From: Metallyticus violacea | Lineage: Eukaryota > Arthropoda > Insecta > Mantodea > Metallyticidae | Direction: 5' to 3' | DNA length: 64,000 nt | NCBI GenBank assembly: GCA_030762175.1 | Contig: CM060840.1 | Span: 36,617,501-36,681,500, forward strand | In this document: positions 12,247 through 24,887 of the stretch, in pieces | Numbering within the stretch: the stretch's first letter is position 1 | How the letters are laid out: every line of letters starts with the position of its first letter | Notes under the pieces: model-generated | Told to the model about the DNA's origin: nothing | What the model saw: only the letters and a program-made list of their open reading frames with translations | Database searches by the model: none | Made by a program: the position numbers and the translations under genes

Positions 12247-13611
12247 GATATTATCTTTCTCTCTCCCTAAATATCACTACGATTTTAATAACAATATGAT
12301 TTTGATATAGTTTTTCGTCAGGAAAATCTTCAACGCAAACATTTAAAATTATTATTTATTTTATAATTTATTTGGTTATTTAAAATAATCGAAATGTTGA
12401 TTACTGTATTTCGCAATTCTAAACGCACAACATCAAGTTAGATACACTCAAATTAAAGGGAGAGGGTGGTATGCATTTACCATTCCTGCCCGTTGTCTAC
12501 AGTCCAACACCAACATAATTTGATTTCGCTTCATTGTGGTTTTAATGCTTAGAAAGTTCAATTCCTGCCCCAATGGCAGTCATCATCCACGAGAACTCGC
12601 ATTCACCCCTGATCAAAATTGGTCACTAAATGCATCCTCCATACTACCTCCACATTTTCCTTTTGACGGGCAATCTCTCAAACTGTTCTTCTAGTTCTCT
12701 TCAAGGATGCAAATAATAGCCATTTGGATGCTCCAGAGCCGTGTTCCACAAAAGTATGGTCTAATACATTATAAGTATATGGACTTGTAACTTATACTTA
12801 ATAGTAAAATTCTGTTACGCTTGTATTGTACTACCCCATTCTTACAAATATACAAGTGATTTTTCGTTGTTCTGTACTACAGAAGTATTAGTATAAGTAG
12901 GGAACTCGTATTTGCAAAAAATTCTCTACAAGTGTAAGAACATTGGTAACTTTCAATGCCAGAACAAAATGTATTATATTTATTATGATTTTGGGAGTCA
13001 GTTGACCCAAATGTGTTAAGTATTAGCGAAAGCAATGATAATAATGAGTAGGAATATGTATAAAGAAAGAATAAATAAATATTTGTGTATATGATAAAGT
13101 TAGGTTAAGTGCAAACAAAGTACGCCTTATTTTGATATTGGCGTTTCCTGTTCCAAATGTATATTTCTGACCAGAAGATTTAGTTACTATATTTTTAAGT
13201 TTTTTGCTACTTGCCACGAAAATACTTTCATTTCATTCTTCAATCTATTTTAAAATACTCTGTTTTGGCACAATTTTCACAGTTTTTTGCTCAGATAACA
13301 TGATTGTCAAGCAATATAAATAAACAAATAAATATAAAGGATCAAATGTAATAATAAAATAAATGGCTCGGGAGTAATCGGGAAGCGCGATTCTTATGTC
13401 ATCTCTCGACAGCTGAAATTGAACCTTCTAAATACAGCCTTATGTGACCGTCGTCTCAAAGTGGGATATTACGCTTGAATATAGACAAATACCTAATAAA
13501 GCATTTAAATTATCATTAGGTCAGAAAAAACAAGACCCATTTATCAGGAATGACAATGATCCGCTCTGTATATAAAACTCCTAAAGAGTTTTTCTTTTAT
13601 TTATTTTTAAT
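12247..13611. other. Unassigned AT-rich sequence
   Basis: No gene is recognised. At 12731-12790 lies the left arm of a possible long-range inverted repeat whose partner is at about 14030-14088. Confidence 0.4.
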
Positions 13612-13868
13612 GTCCGTTTTACTACTGAGGCATCACAGGCGGATACTTGAGATGAAATGATCCATTGAGAAAGGATTTTTTTTAAGGAAGGAAACGTTCC
13701 AGGCCTAAGTTTAGGGTACCTCCCCGGCATTTGTCATTTATGAGGGATGGGAAAAACTTGAAGGAAAACAAAAACTCAATCAGAGAGGACGATCCTGGCC
13801 GAATTCGAACCCCAGAACTCCCGCTCAAGAGTCCGCTCCTTAACGACCTCAGCCACCTGTGGCGGTTG
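13612..13868 (-). mobile_element. SINE family 2, best-preserved copy
   Basis: Reading the minus strand, the element begins with a tRNA-like head: GTGGCTGAGGTCGTTAAGGA, then a canonical B-box in GGGGTTCGAATTCGGCC. An unrelated body follows with CAAGTTTTTCCCATCCCTCA and GGGGAGGTACCCTAAACTTA, and it ends ...GCCTCAGTAGTAAAACGGAC. Copies at 4515-4728 (plus) and 39305-39415 (minus, 3' part only) share the same order of blocks, which defines it as a dispersed SINE family. Internal polymerase III promoter function is inferred from the A and B boxes. Confidence 0.78.
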
Positions 13869-14939
13869 CCTAAAGAGTTAACATACCTAATTTAAGGTAT
13901 GGTGATGTATGGTAAACAGCTGTTCCTCCACCTTCCTCTTACATGACGTCATTTGTAATGTTTCACTAATACTTTACCAATTTAGCATTTCTTTCAGGAA
14001 ACGGAAAGTTACAAGACCGTTCTTTACAAGAATCTGCCCTGATACACATGTATGTATTAGACACACTTTTGTGAAACAGGGCCTAGGATTACTACATTTT
14101 CTTCTATAGCAATATCTGCCTAAATTCTCATTTTGGTGAAAGATAAGCCACGTTAACTCAATTCTATAGATTTTAGAGGTCCTAACTGTCGTCAGATTCC
14201 ATATCTTGATTTTTCAAGTGTATTAAGTTCAACCTAATTGTATGAATGCATCCCATTTACTGTCTTCTTTTAAGAATTCTCATTTCCTCTATGTGCCTTT
14301 TGCTTTATCTTTCTGGAAGCATGTTAACATCTCCACAAACGGAATGAAGGCAATTAACTTCATGTTCCCTAACTAATAAGGAAAGAGAAATATATATTTA
14401 TTTGCTGCATTCAGTCGACTAATGAGAATGGAAAAACTAGAACAACATTGACATTATTATTGCGTTTAATGAGATATTTTTATTAAAGAGAAATTACATC
14501 ATTGTAATTACCCAGAGTTTATCTTTTGTTATACATTGCACAAAACACAAGAATGTTTCTTTTTCTTGGTTAATAGCTGTATCATTAAATAAACTCAGAT
14601 ATGTTTCTTTTCCTAGATGTATCTACGCTCCTTTTATCCTATCAACACTGTGTGTATGTTAGCACCTGGTTTGACATAATTAAGTTCTAATTACTCTCTA
14701 TAAATGACAGTTATGATTATACAAGTACATATTTCTCCAGAGTTTATTAGAGTCTTTCATAATCAATGTTGTTTTATTTTTCGGTTGTATTTTGAAACTA
14801 TAATGAGCTTATGGAGCAAACATTGATTAAAATGGAGATGGCTAACATCTAATTAAAACTAATTAAAAAGTGCCACAAAATACTATTTAGAAAATTCGGC
14901 CCCAAAATAGTATTAATAATCAATGGAATGAAATAAAAT
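13869..14939. other. Unassigned AT-rich sequence
   Basis: No coding region is recognised. The right arm of the inverted repeat paired with 12731-12790 lies at 14030-14088. Confidence 0.4.
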
Positions 14940-15538
14940 TAATCGTAATATCAGAAACAAATGAAACAGCAGGGTAAAGAAGAGAGTACAAGAAAAAAGG
15001 GATAAAATATATGGACATTAGGAATAAAGTGCTTAGTTTACCAGAAGAAATAATCGTGTCTACACACATTAATACATTGTTTCACAAAAAGAACATTTGA
15101 TAAAAGACTCCAAGCAATGGTGAAAAGAGAGAAAAGGGCGATTTAATAGAGAAAGCTGTAGAAAATCTGTAGATTGCTATAAATGGAAAACAATATAGAG
15201 CGTAAAAAGTAACAAAAGAATTGAACAGAAAAATATAAATCCACTTTCAATAAAGAATGGGGGAATAATTTTAAAGAGCTCTGAACAAAGTTGACGAACC
15301 TTTTACTTCGTAGAAAATTATTAAACAGTATACTTAATCAGAATGGATGAGTTGCAAAATACTCTGGAACAATTTCACAACAAAAATCACCAGCAGAAAG
15401 AAACTTTAATATGGAATTTACAAAATTTGAACCTTTAGAGGTCACAGAATTTTACATCTTAAATATTTGCTGAAAAGCAAGTATTATCCCTGAAGATTAC
15501 AAAAAAGGATACCAACGTTCAAGAAAATATCCAAACAA

Positions 15539-15579
<41 letters not shown>

Positions 15580-15740
15580 CACCACCAAGGTTTAAGCAAT
15601 GGTCTAAATACAATTATAATAATTATAGAGAAGTAATATTGATGAACTGTTATAAAATATATGCAGAGATTCTCAAGTACAGAATAGTACCAATCACGGA
15701 AACGACCTCATGTTCAATCAAAACCTCGAGAATATAATTT
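14940..15740 (+). pseudogene. LINE reverse-transcriptase fragment (RTE/L1-like)
   Basis: The plus strand encodes broken pieces of a LINE ORF2. At about 15230-15330 it reads INPLSIKNGGIILKSSEQ, resembling the 'L.d.dG.v..n..e.l.rW..yF' block before the RT domain. At 15615-15690 it reads NNYREVILMNCYKIYAEILK, a good match to the RT block-1 motif NYRPISLL....K..A.IL. Between them sit stops, frameshifts and a 39-bp AAT microsatellite (15538-15576). The catalytic FADD block is absent. The element is an inactive internal fragment; RTE/L1-like is the best guess from the NYR...YKIYA wording. Confidence 0.68.
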
Positions 15741-16814
15741 AGACATTGAGTCACCTACTCTTGATGATCAGAGGGTCAGCAGGAACTTGCGTTTTGATGG
15801 CTGTTCATACCAACCTCCTCCGAAAGGTACACTTTGAGAAGTAAACAATCAATCTGATAAATGCCCTCCTCCCCACCGTCACCTTCATACCCTTGCACAT
15901 CTATCGGGGAACCTTAAGTTGAATCAACTTTCATTTATGAAAAGAACGCTGCTCTATTGTTTTGGAGTTCAATGCCGATACTGCCTGCCAAAGTTTACTC
16001 CAGTTGTCCGGTGATCACTTTGGCTTCCATTTGCAAAACGCCTCGATTTTTTATCGGCCTTTTATCGTCTTCCTCTGTCCTTTCATTAAAGTGGACACTG
16101 CTGAACGTTTCGAGGCTATTTCTAGCTATGCCGCATAAGTGTGATGGTATCTAGATGGAGAATTAGAAATCTGTCATACTTAACTTTTCCTGGTCTTGTG
16201 TCACAAGAACCGAGTTCTCGAAAAGGTTGAACGCTTCCATATGATGCCCCGATATTTGCAAAAGTGACGTAAACTTCTTTTGTCATTCATCAAGATAACG
16301 GCTTTTCATTTTCTTCAGGAATGAATGTTTTGTTTTTTTATATAATTTTATTAATCATAATCAATAGTCAACTTCACTAATTATTTTAACATCTTAAATT
16401 GTACATATTAAATTATATTAATAAATAAAATCGTTTATGACACAAAAACAATAATATTGTTACTCTGCTGAACTAACGCGTGTAGTACAATTCATTATAA
16501 TCGCGGCACTTCACTATCCACAACACGAACTGCTTGTATCTCCGCATTCACGTGAACTTAAGTGTTGAAAGCAATTTACTGCATTTCTTGAATTTGCTCA
16601 CAGATTGGAAGAATTTTTAGACATTCAGAACATCATTTTAGACCTATCAAAGGGAAATTCCTCAAAGCACTTTATTTTGAACTATCTCAATCATCTTAAA
16701 AGTGCTTTTACTGATATGCCCCATAATTGGAGTCATATCCAAACGTATATCTGGTGTAAAATATATATCTGTTGCAAAGCTCGGTAGTAGGTACATAAGT
16801 ACCATTTGAACTCT
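15741..16814. other. Unassigned region, GC-richer patch 15780-16160
   Basis: Bases 15780-16160 are less AT-rich. The minus strand there is open except for one stop over about 60 codons. No domain is recognised on either strand. The rest is ordinary AT-rich DNA. Confidence 0.35.
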
Positions 16815-17400
16815 GAAATTTTGGTTTAGGATTAAGAATTTAGAAGAGAATTGTATTTTGAAAGACTGTTCAGTGATGCAGAAAAAACTGAGGGCAGGAA
16901 ATACTTGGCTTAGTAGAATCAACGACATTAGGGGAAAAAATGGCTTAGGTATGTTGTGGCATGATAGAGAAAGGTAAAGAAAGAGGTTTTTGGAGAAAAA
17001 TTAAACATAGAATTGATGATATGGAAAGACAGGAGATATTAGGTAGTTTTACTAGTAATAGGTCATTGAGAATTTACAGGGAATTAAAGGAATTATGGGG
17101 TAGAGAGAATTATACGATCGAAGATGATAGGTGGACGAGGGAGGGAATCACATGGGCCCGGGCAGTAGTAGTGAATCTGAAAGGAATAACAGGAGCTTTA
17201 AATATAGAGGAACATCCGATATGTGGAAGGCAAGATAGCTACTGAAATGCAATTTTGGAATGTAGTGAAACTAAAGAAATGAGAACATACTTAGGATTGA
17301 GAAGTGGGATAACTTACCAATGGAGAAAGGGGAAACAAGTTAGTGAATATGAAAACAAGGCAGAAAATCTTGGAGTTTGTGAATTATTTAAGTAAGGTTA
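16815..17400 (+). pseudogene. LINE ORF2 C-terminus with zinc-knuckle-like motif
   Basis: Plus-strand frames give NLEENCILKDCSVMQKKLRA, then RINDIRGKNGLGMLW, and then an unbroken 94-codon frame (16961-17245). That frame contains ERGFWRKIKHRIDDMERQEI and GREN..IEDDRWTREGITWA, and ends HPICGRQDSY before a stop. Reading past the stop gives NAILECSETKEMR, completing a (C/H)-P-I-C-x8-N-x4-C pattern like the C-terminal CCHC finger of several insect LINEs; the first Cys and the His are replaced here. No reverse-transcriptase core is visible. A relic at 55395-56210 has the same architecture, so both probably come from one clade. Confidence 0.72.
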
Positions 17401-17826
17401 AAAGCAAATGAGTAAGAAATGAGGAACCAAATTGAGCAGAAGTATAATTTAATTTGCGTTTTGAGTGAGTTAATTTTGTAGATGTAAGTGCCTGATAGTC
17501 GAATAACCGCAAGATTGAAACTATTAGGGACACTTGGTTACACAGCAACTCGAGAAGATTTATCTAGAGTGACTGTGGTTGTATTTTCTTGTATAACTGA
17601 GTGATTGTAAAAGATTGTTATATTATTGTATTATTAAGTGGAAAATATATTCAATTCAATTTGAAGTATCATCCGATCGTATGCTTTTAATAAATTCATA
17701 CCCAGAAATGCTTTGTTTATGTGGTAGCGTCTCTGAAACGTGGGACAGGGTGTACGCAGTACAGATCATAAAAGCTAGGAAAGTTAAAACATAAAATTAA
17801 AATAATGTAAATAAATAGCATTTTAT

Positions 17827-18110
17827 TCAACATAGAAGGTGCTCAATATGGCTGCCACCAACTTCGATACATTTTGTGCATCACCTGCTTGTGTCATGTC
17901 GAACTCTTGGGAATATTCCCGACATATCTCGGATGACTTCAGCTGTTACTAAGTTGTGTCACAAGATCTTGTTGTGTCTCAACGGAAATCTCGTACAGAA
18001 TATGAAATACAGTGGTTTCAGGTTAGATGTGCGAGGGGGCCAGGATATTGTCTCCATGGATATGTTTTTAATAAACCCAATCCATTTGTTGCAAAGGTTG
18101 TCACCGAGTC
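17827..18110 (-). pseudogene. Transposase C-terminus (IS630/DUF4817 type)
   Basis: On the minus strand one frame reads WPPRTSNLKPLYFIF, the equivalent of WPPRSPDLTPLDFFLW, the block holding the third catalytic residue in this transposase group. Here the two Asp positions are replaced by Asn and Tyr. After a shift it continues VRDFRxDTTRSCDTT and ends with the near-perfect tail CIEVGGSHIEHLLC and a stop (TGA, complement of 17827-17829). Upstream catalytic parts are missing. It abuts a Jockey-like RT relic on the same strand (18150-18640), so one insertion may have truncated the other. Confidence 0.8.
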
Positions 18111-18149
18111 TTATAACATATATATTTTTACACCCAGTATAGATGAATA

Positions 18150-18640
18150 ACTTATTCCATATAGACCGCTGTGAATTATGTTCAAGAAGCCATAAAATGT
18201 ATTGTGCTTCATTTTAAGATCTTTTTTCCCCTTTGCATGTTCTTTCCATTTTACTTTAGCATCCAATGTCATTACAAGACATTTGCTTGTGTTTGTGAAC
18301 AGAAACTCTTTAAATTGTTAATTGAAACTGGGAAAGGGATCGTTTTTTTTGTGGGTGAAATTTATGTGACTGATTTACTTTCATTGAATTTAATGCGCCA
18401 TCTTTTTGGTTCAATCGTTTACATTATTTAATGCATTATGTAGCTCATGTTAAGCATTCGAACATTATCTTCAACAGCAAGGATTGCGGTATCATCAGGC
18501 AATATAGTCATGACATTTTCAGTTCTAGGAATATCTCGAATATGTAAGACATGGCTATTGTTTATATATGTAACGACTGAATGTGGAATGACATCTCTCC
18601 TCCCACAGGAGGTGCGCTACATTTCTTAAAACTTTGAACG
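18150..18640 (-). pseudogene. Jockey-like LINE reverse-transcriptase fragment
   Basis: Read from high to low coordinates on the minus strand, the frame gives RDIPRTENVMTILPDDTAIL. This is the RT catalytic box: FADDTAI with Phe-Ala replaced by Leu-Pro and the two Asp kept. It is followed by AVEDNVRMLN, KRWRIKFNESKSVT, MTLDAKVKWKEHAKGKKDLK and KHNTFYGFLNIIHSGLYG. This order matches the second half of a Jockey-clade RT (FADDTA - KW.I..N..KS - YLG..LD..L.W..H). Stops and small shifts interrupt it, and both the N-terminal half of RT and the endonuclease are missing. It is inactive. Confidence 0.82.
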
Positions 18641-20480
18641 GAAGTATTGTTATAAGAGTGAATGTTCTGAACAATATGGCCGCAATTTATTGGAAAAATG
18701 TTCACAACCCTTCAAATTTGCAGAACACAGAAGTAAGAACAACACTTTTTCTGGGTGGTTGTTGTTTAGGGACAACAAAGTTCCATTTGCCTGGAGGTGT
18801 ACTCAACGATGCAGTGGAAAAGAAACAGTTGCTTGGAGCTGAGCGACTAAAGTGTATTCAATTGATGCCTTTTCACCAAACCATTACAGACCAATTACAA
18901 AATGGTATTAAGATTAAGTCTTTGTACACATGGTTGGCTGAGGTTTCCGAGGCAATTACAAGTAAAAATGTTATTACAAATTAATGCCATTTTTTGCTCC
19001 ATTTACAGTGGTCACGGAGTTAGGACGGCCGAAAGCTACGACAAATATTACTGCGCTACATACCCGTGAAGTCATCATAAAGAACTGGAATAGTTTAAGA
19101 GATTTTTCTACTATTTGAGATGATCAGCTCTCAATAGTACGAAAGGAACATAGGAAAAATAAAGCTAAAGGAACAGGCTCGCCACTGCTTGCCGATACCT
19201 CCCACCACACACAAGTATTTAGTATATATTACCGTGTTTCGAATAGCACATCCTTAGGTCCAACTTGGGGGATAGCGATCTCTCTGCTGTATTTAATGCT
19301 ACGGTTTGTAGTTGATGTTGTTGTCTGCGATATTTGATTGAGGATTCTACGGACAACGTCCACCTTGTCGTGTTCCATTTCTTCTAACGACCCACAGCGC
19401 TGCGCAGTTTAAGTCTTCTCCTTTGATGAGTGCGAAGGGGAGCGGAAGCTTCTTTTTCAGATGCTGTGGACTTTGTTGGAGAGGGTCGGGTCAAGAAGAA
19501 GAGCCGAGAAAAGAACAAAAAATTGGCAAGCTTTTTTTTTTTCCTTTTTTTTTTTTTTTTTTTTTCTGGGTTTAAGCCCTCATCACAATCAGAGCGCCGA
19601 AGTTAAAAAGTTTCAAGACAATTCTCTCGCTCTTTTGGTCCAATATCTTTCTCTGGATTTAGATCTCAAGAACGATAAAGTGGTGATTATAAGTGATGAT
19701 ACTTCCGCAAATATAGAGGTGTTAAAATTTGTTCTAGGTGATTATTTCAGGGAGATTAACCTTACTAACAATGTGCTCCATTATTTTTTTCAGAAATATT
19801 CCAAATGTGCTAATTTATATTATGTAAAATCTTCTACAAGCAAACTGGTTGGCTGAAAAGATATCTTAACCCCACAATACAAGTGTGAAAAGTCTTGGCA
19901 TTTTATCTCATGAAAATTATCGTTGAGCATATTTTATTTGAAAAAAGGCTAATATATCATGCTAACTACGACGAAACTTGTTTGAGAGTTAAAACACATA
20001 GCGGCTGTTAATCCATCTTCATTTGATTTATTGACTAATATAAGTTGGAGTGTGTAATAATACACCTTGGCACTTAAGCCGCTACAGTCTCTGTGCAACC
20101 CGTTAATCCTAGCTTTGTAGTTTCAGATTTAAATTTTAGTGGGTTCTGCAAACTTTCCTACAATCTTAGGAATCAAACAGAATCCATCTTTAGTTACCAT
20201 GACCAAACTTTGTTCCTTAATACTTCTTAGTGCTCTCATGAATAGCTCACCGATACTCAGATTACCAAGACAGCCATACTTCTTAAAAGATTGTCTTAAT
20301 AGTGAAACCAACACAAACACCACCGTCGCAGTCAAATGTTTATTTATTTTAAATTTGCTCTTATGTAATTTAATTTACAACCGAATAATACTCAAAATTA
20401 CATGAATATTTTTAACACAATGACTTTCTTTTATCTGAACTCAATTTACTACTCTAGCCTCAGCAATCAATATTGCGATA
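18641..20480. other. Unassigned region with two unexplained open frames
   Basis: A 116-codon plus frame (18634-18984) and a plus frame from about 19605 to 19856 look more protein-like than their surroundings but match no family I know. A T-homopolymer tract lies at 19531-19566. Listed as unassigned, not as genes. Confidence 0.3.
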
Positions 20481-23400
20481 AATTTAGTGGTGGCTCGTTG
20501 TCCCTGCAGAAGGGTTGGTCAGGAGTAAAAGTATATGGCAGCTAAATGGCGTGGGGAAGGCTCTTTTATCTAGACTTACTCTCCTCTCCGACATTCTCTC
20601 ATAACTGCAGGGCCATCGTACGTTAAACTTCTGTTAATATGAAATTCTTCTAATTCAGGTGTTAAAGTACACACTTTTTTGCAGTCAACTCAGAAACAGC
20701 AATGAATTTATGTTTCGACTGGTTTACCCCCACTGATGTATTATATCACAATTTGTGACATGCATAACGAAATTTGCCTTTTCTATTTTCTAACCTCATT
20801 CCAATAGACAAGATACGGTTCTCACTTCGCAAGCTGTTAGCCGATATGTTTTTCCAAAACATAAAAAAACCTTAATTTTGTGCTGTCTTGCCGAGTAAGC
20901 TCTCGGTTGATGAGGTACAAATAGTTTCATTTTTCACTAATCAGTTAAACTTAGACGCGAAAATGTAGTCTTCAATAAAACGTTCACTTTATTCATCTGC
21001 TACAAAACAGATACACTTTTTTGTAACTTAACAATGTACTCTGTGAAAGTCAACTTTCCACTGACAAACAGTGAGGCCACCCAATTTCAAACAAAGTGCG
21101 AAAACAACTCCTAGTCAGTTATGCGTGGTGTCAGTAACCCCTCAAAATCAGGTTCCTAATAAAAAAGAGAATACCGAGAGTTGGCCATAGACAGTCTTCC
21201 TGTTAGCCCAAAAGATCGCACAAATAAGTAGGAGAAAGATTATTCCATCTTGGAGGAAGACAAATAAAAACCTTTGTAAATCTTTACTGGTCCATGAAGG
21301 TTTAAGTTTGAAGTATAAAATTTTCCAGACAGACCCATGAGCTCCCCTCGCTAACAGAGCACCCGCATGCTGCCGCTCTTACAGTAAAGAGGAAATGTGC
21401 TAATTGCATAATTAAGAAAAAGTCAGTTATCAGTCATTTTTTAAATTTATCAGTTAAAGGGAAACTATAAATAATTATGACATTTTCTTTGGGGGGGGGG
21501 CTTATCTGGCTTTTATTGTTGGGCCGCCCCTGAAAAGGTTTTCTTTCATATTCAAATGCTAGTTTTGAAGATCGTTCCATGTAGATCAATTTCATCCTAC
21601 AGAGCATTAGCTCTAACGGTTCATTCAGAGGTAATTAGAAGTTTTACTACCACCAAAAAGAATAAATGGTGACGAAGTCCCTTAAATCATTTATAAATCA
21701 CAAAAATGCCGACTACTGACGCGGCATTTGCTTCTGATCAATAGAGTTCTCTGAGCGCTTATCAAGAAACATTACAGTTGCGAATCAAGTCAGCAGTTAT
21801 CGAGTGTCAGTCGATTTGCCAAGTTCTAACCTGACTTGAAAAATATTTATCTTAATTTTTTCCTCTGATTTAAATTAAAAGATGCCGTGTACAAGCTTAA
21901 CAATGCCACGTTCTACGCTCTTTAGATTTTAGATGGTTTAAGAACTTCAAAGAAGACAAAATTTCCACTGTTACAAGTTGGACCTGCTGCTTCAGCAAAA
22001 TGCAGTAACATCAACATAACTGCTGTGGTCCGTAATAACAGCATGACAACTCTGTGAAGTCTTGTGAATTTCTACAAGCAAATTTACACAATTTTCCGCG
22101 ATAATTTGCATATTACTCGGGCTAGTCCCAATGGATGCTGCGCCTCTCGATTCTGGACAAAAAGCCTGTTCGAATTGATACATATCATCTGTTGCATCTG
22201 TTTGTTGATGGCAGTGATGCTTTCCTTGAATTAGTTATTGCTGTTTGATATTCTCTTACTCCCAACATTAAAAAAAGTATATGGTTGAGAACTCAAATGT
22301 AGTGATAAAGACAGACACTTCCCTGTTAAATCATTTGTGCATAACCAATGGCTTTCTGTGTATTTAGGCCCTTGGATGTAGAAGACCGCGAACTGTGGAC
22401 GGTCTCTGTAAAGACTGCCAAGAGCAATGGAATAAAATTGACAACACTGCACTTCGCGCCAGCTTGTTGCAATGATGCATAGCAATGAGCTCACGTTTGA
22501 GGTCATCGGTGATGCTGGAGGCACAGTGTTTTTTCATAATTAAAGCTGCATGAGGAGTTGTCTGCATTTCTAAGCGTGTATAATCATCTTAATAAAATTC
22601 AATTACTTATTATATTTCTAACTATATATACAACTCTTGTGTTCAGAAGTATGACAGAAAAAAATGAAACCGATACCGATATGGATAGAGCGTTTCAAAA
22701 TTCTTTGACACTCTTACACAATAGTTATTTTCTGAATAAGATGGACATCATGACTGAAGCGTTTTTAAAATTGTCATTATTACATCATTAACAATTATAC
22801 AATACATCTTAATAAATTGCAATAATTCTCCTTAATCGTCACTTTATCCATTTTTGGCAAACAGACAGAGCTTCAAGGAGTTCTTTTTGGGGCTGAAGGA
22901 GCCTGTTGAAATTTCAATGAGATGGAGAATCTACTTCAAAATCAAATGCAAAGCAGACAGTGAAAGAATGGAGTTACATGGCCCATTAGTACGTCCGGCT
23001 AGCCTCTGATTGATTGATGTATTGATCCACATCATGACACCATCTTGTCTTTCGGCTCTTCAGTCTCTGAGACCCCATAAAACTCCCGAAGACAGGAATG
23101 GGAGAGGCGTCCGTAGAGACGCGACTTGTTCAAGTCATCTGATTGTCATGCGTGGAGGAACAGGTTCTCTTCTGTTTCTTGTCTTTTCAACTACTACACT
23201 GCATGCTCATTGTTCCATTACATAGTGACATGAATGTATAGAATCTGTGTAATACGTACACTCTTTCTGTATTAACAGCTATCCTTTTTATGTTGATTCA
23301 GCTGTGCGCTCCAATTCGGCGGATGAATAACATTCCACTACCCCGACAAACATTGTATTTTAACTTTGCCAACGGTTTCCTCTTTTGTCATTTGTAATGA

Positions 23401-24875
23401 AAATGTATAAATACTGAGGAGAATATAGCAATAGCTCCGTAAGTGTGTATCTTACCCTGTGTTTCAAAAGCCTTGAAGGCATAGTTAACTGTCCCTTCAT
23501 TCACTGTTCCCATAAGGTAACACTACAGCACATATATCACCCAAATTTAAATGCAATGAACGGTTAAGGATGTTTGTTTAAAGTAGTTTGGAGATAAAGC
23601 CTTTATCAATTCAAGGTGCTACAGTGAGTAATTTGAAAGCAGGAGATGTGGGAAGCGTAATGTTTTTATTTTCTAACTAAAAAATTACGTGAAACTTAAA
23701 AACCATTAAGAAAGCGACACAACGTACTGCCATTATATATACATATTTATATATTAAGAGAATTTTTAGCTTAAATGAAACACAATAACGAAATCTGACT
23801 GGTTCTCGCAAGTGTGCCACCATCGGATGGAATAACAGAGCAAGTGGGAAAAACCTCTTGTGCATACATAGTCCATAGTTGTTTTAAAACGGTAAACATT
23901 TCAATCGTTTGCGATCAGTTACTGAAAAACTGCAGAGCCCATTCTTTTTTCACAAGACTGAAGAAATCAAAGGCACTATTAGCACGTATCGAGGCCAATC
24001 CCTTCTTCCGCCTAGTCATTCCTTCATCAAAAACTGTTCATCGTCCCCCACCATATTTCCTAATATTTAAAACCGCAAATTACACCCAGTGAAAGGCTTA
24101 TAAATGTCATCCGCTAAGATAATAATTCTATATATGGAGACAAATGAAAAAAAATATAAAATATTTTAGACCTTGAAAACTTATTTAAAAAAATCAAAAG
24201 TTATGCTCATTTTATGGCCCTATAATTCAAATACGAAATGATTACGAAAAGGCACAATGAAAGAAACGGTAGAACAGAGCTGGTCAGCCTTTTTGTTCTC
24301 TTCATGGTTTTCCTTAATGTTTCCTTTTGTCACATTTGAGCTATTTTGTGTTGTATAAATTCTAATTTTTAAACGGAACGTGGAGTGCGGGTTTGGGGTA
24401 GCTTGAAGGCACGAGCACGTTCCAAATCAGTTTTATATAGAAATTGAGCACTAAAGTGGAGTTCGTCACAGTGTGGTTTGTCGTTCAGTTACAATTTGCA
24501 TCCTTGAGCATATGCGCGCAATTATGGCTGCGTTTTACTAACTGTTTAAATAAATACAATTTTTTTATTTAATTTTATTTCTCTAAATTATAAAAGAATT
24601 TTATTTAGCTTTATTGAATGGTTACTAAAAAAATAATTCATTTATCTCTTATTAGCTTAATTAAAATGTATTTTATTTGTTTGATAATTACTGTAAGTAG
24701 ATATAAGTTAATATTTGATTGATAAGCTTCTATTTTCTTTCATTTCTTCGTTTAAAGTTAAAATACATGTGAGGTTCCTTTTAGGTACTTTCATTAAACG
24801 CAAAACATTTCGCTGCATTTACACAAAAATAGCTATCTTAGCAAGTAAATGCCAGTATTAAGCTAATACCATTCC
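20481..24875. other. Unassigned 4.4-kb AT-rich stretch
   Basis: No recognised gene. A weak pair of hAT-like ends (TAGTGGTGGCTCG at about 20487; complement of CAGGGGCGGCCCAA at about 21520-21533) brackets about 1 kb. Minus-strand frames at 21992-22183 and 22231-22567 have no motif I know. A G-homopolymer occurs at about 21491-21500. Confidence 0.3.
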
Positions 24876-24887
24876 GTAATGCAATTG
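24876..24887. repeat. Left target-site duplication of SINE-1
   Basis: GTAATGCAATTG is repeated exactly at 25191-25202, immediately flanking the SINE-1 copy. This is a 12-bp target-site duplication typical of LINE-driven retroposition. Confidence 0.92.

Noticed and set aside
19461..19856. 131-codon frame as one protein
   Set aside because: Its first part passes through a T-homopolymer giving a long Phe run; only the part after about 19605 is worth attention.
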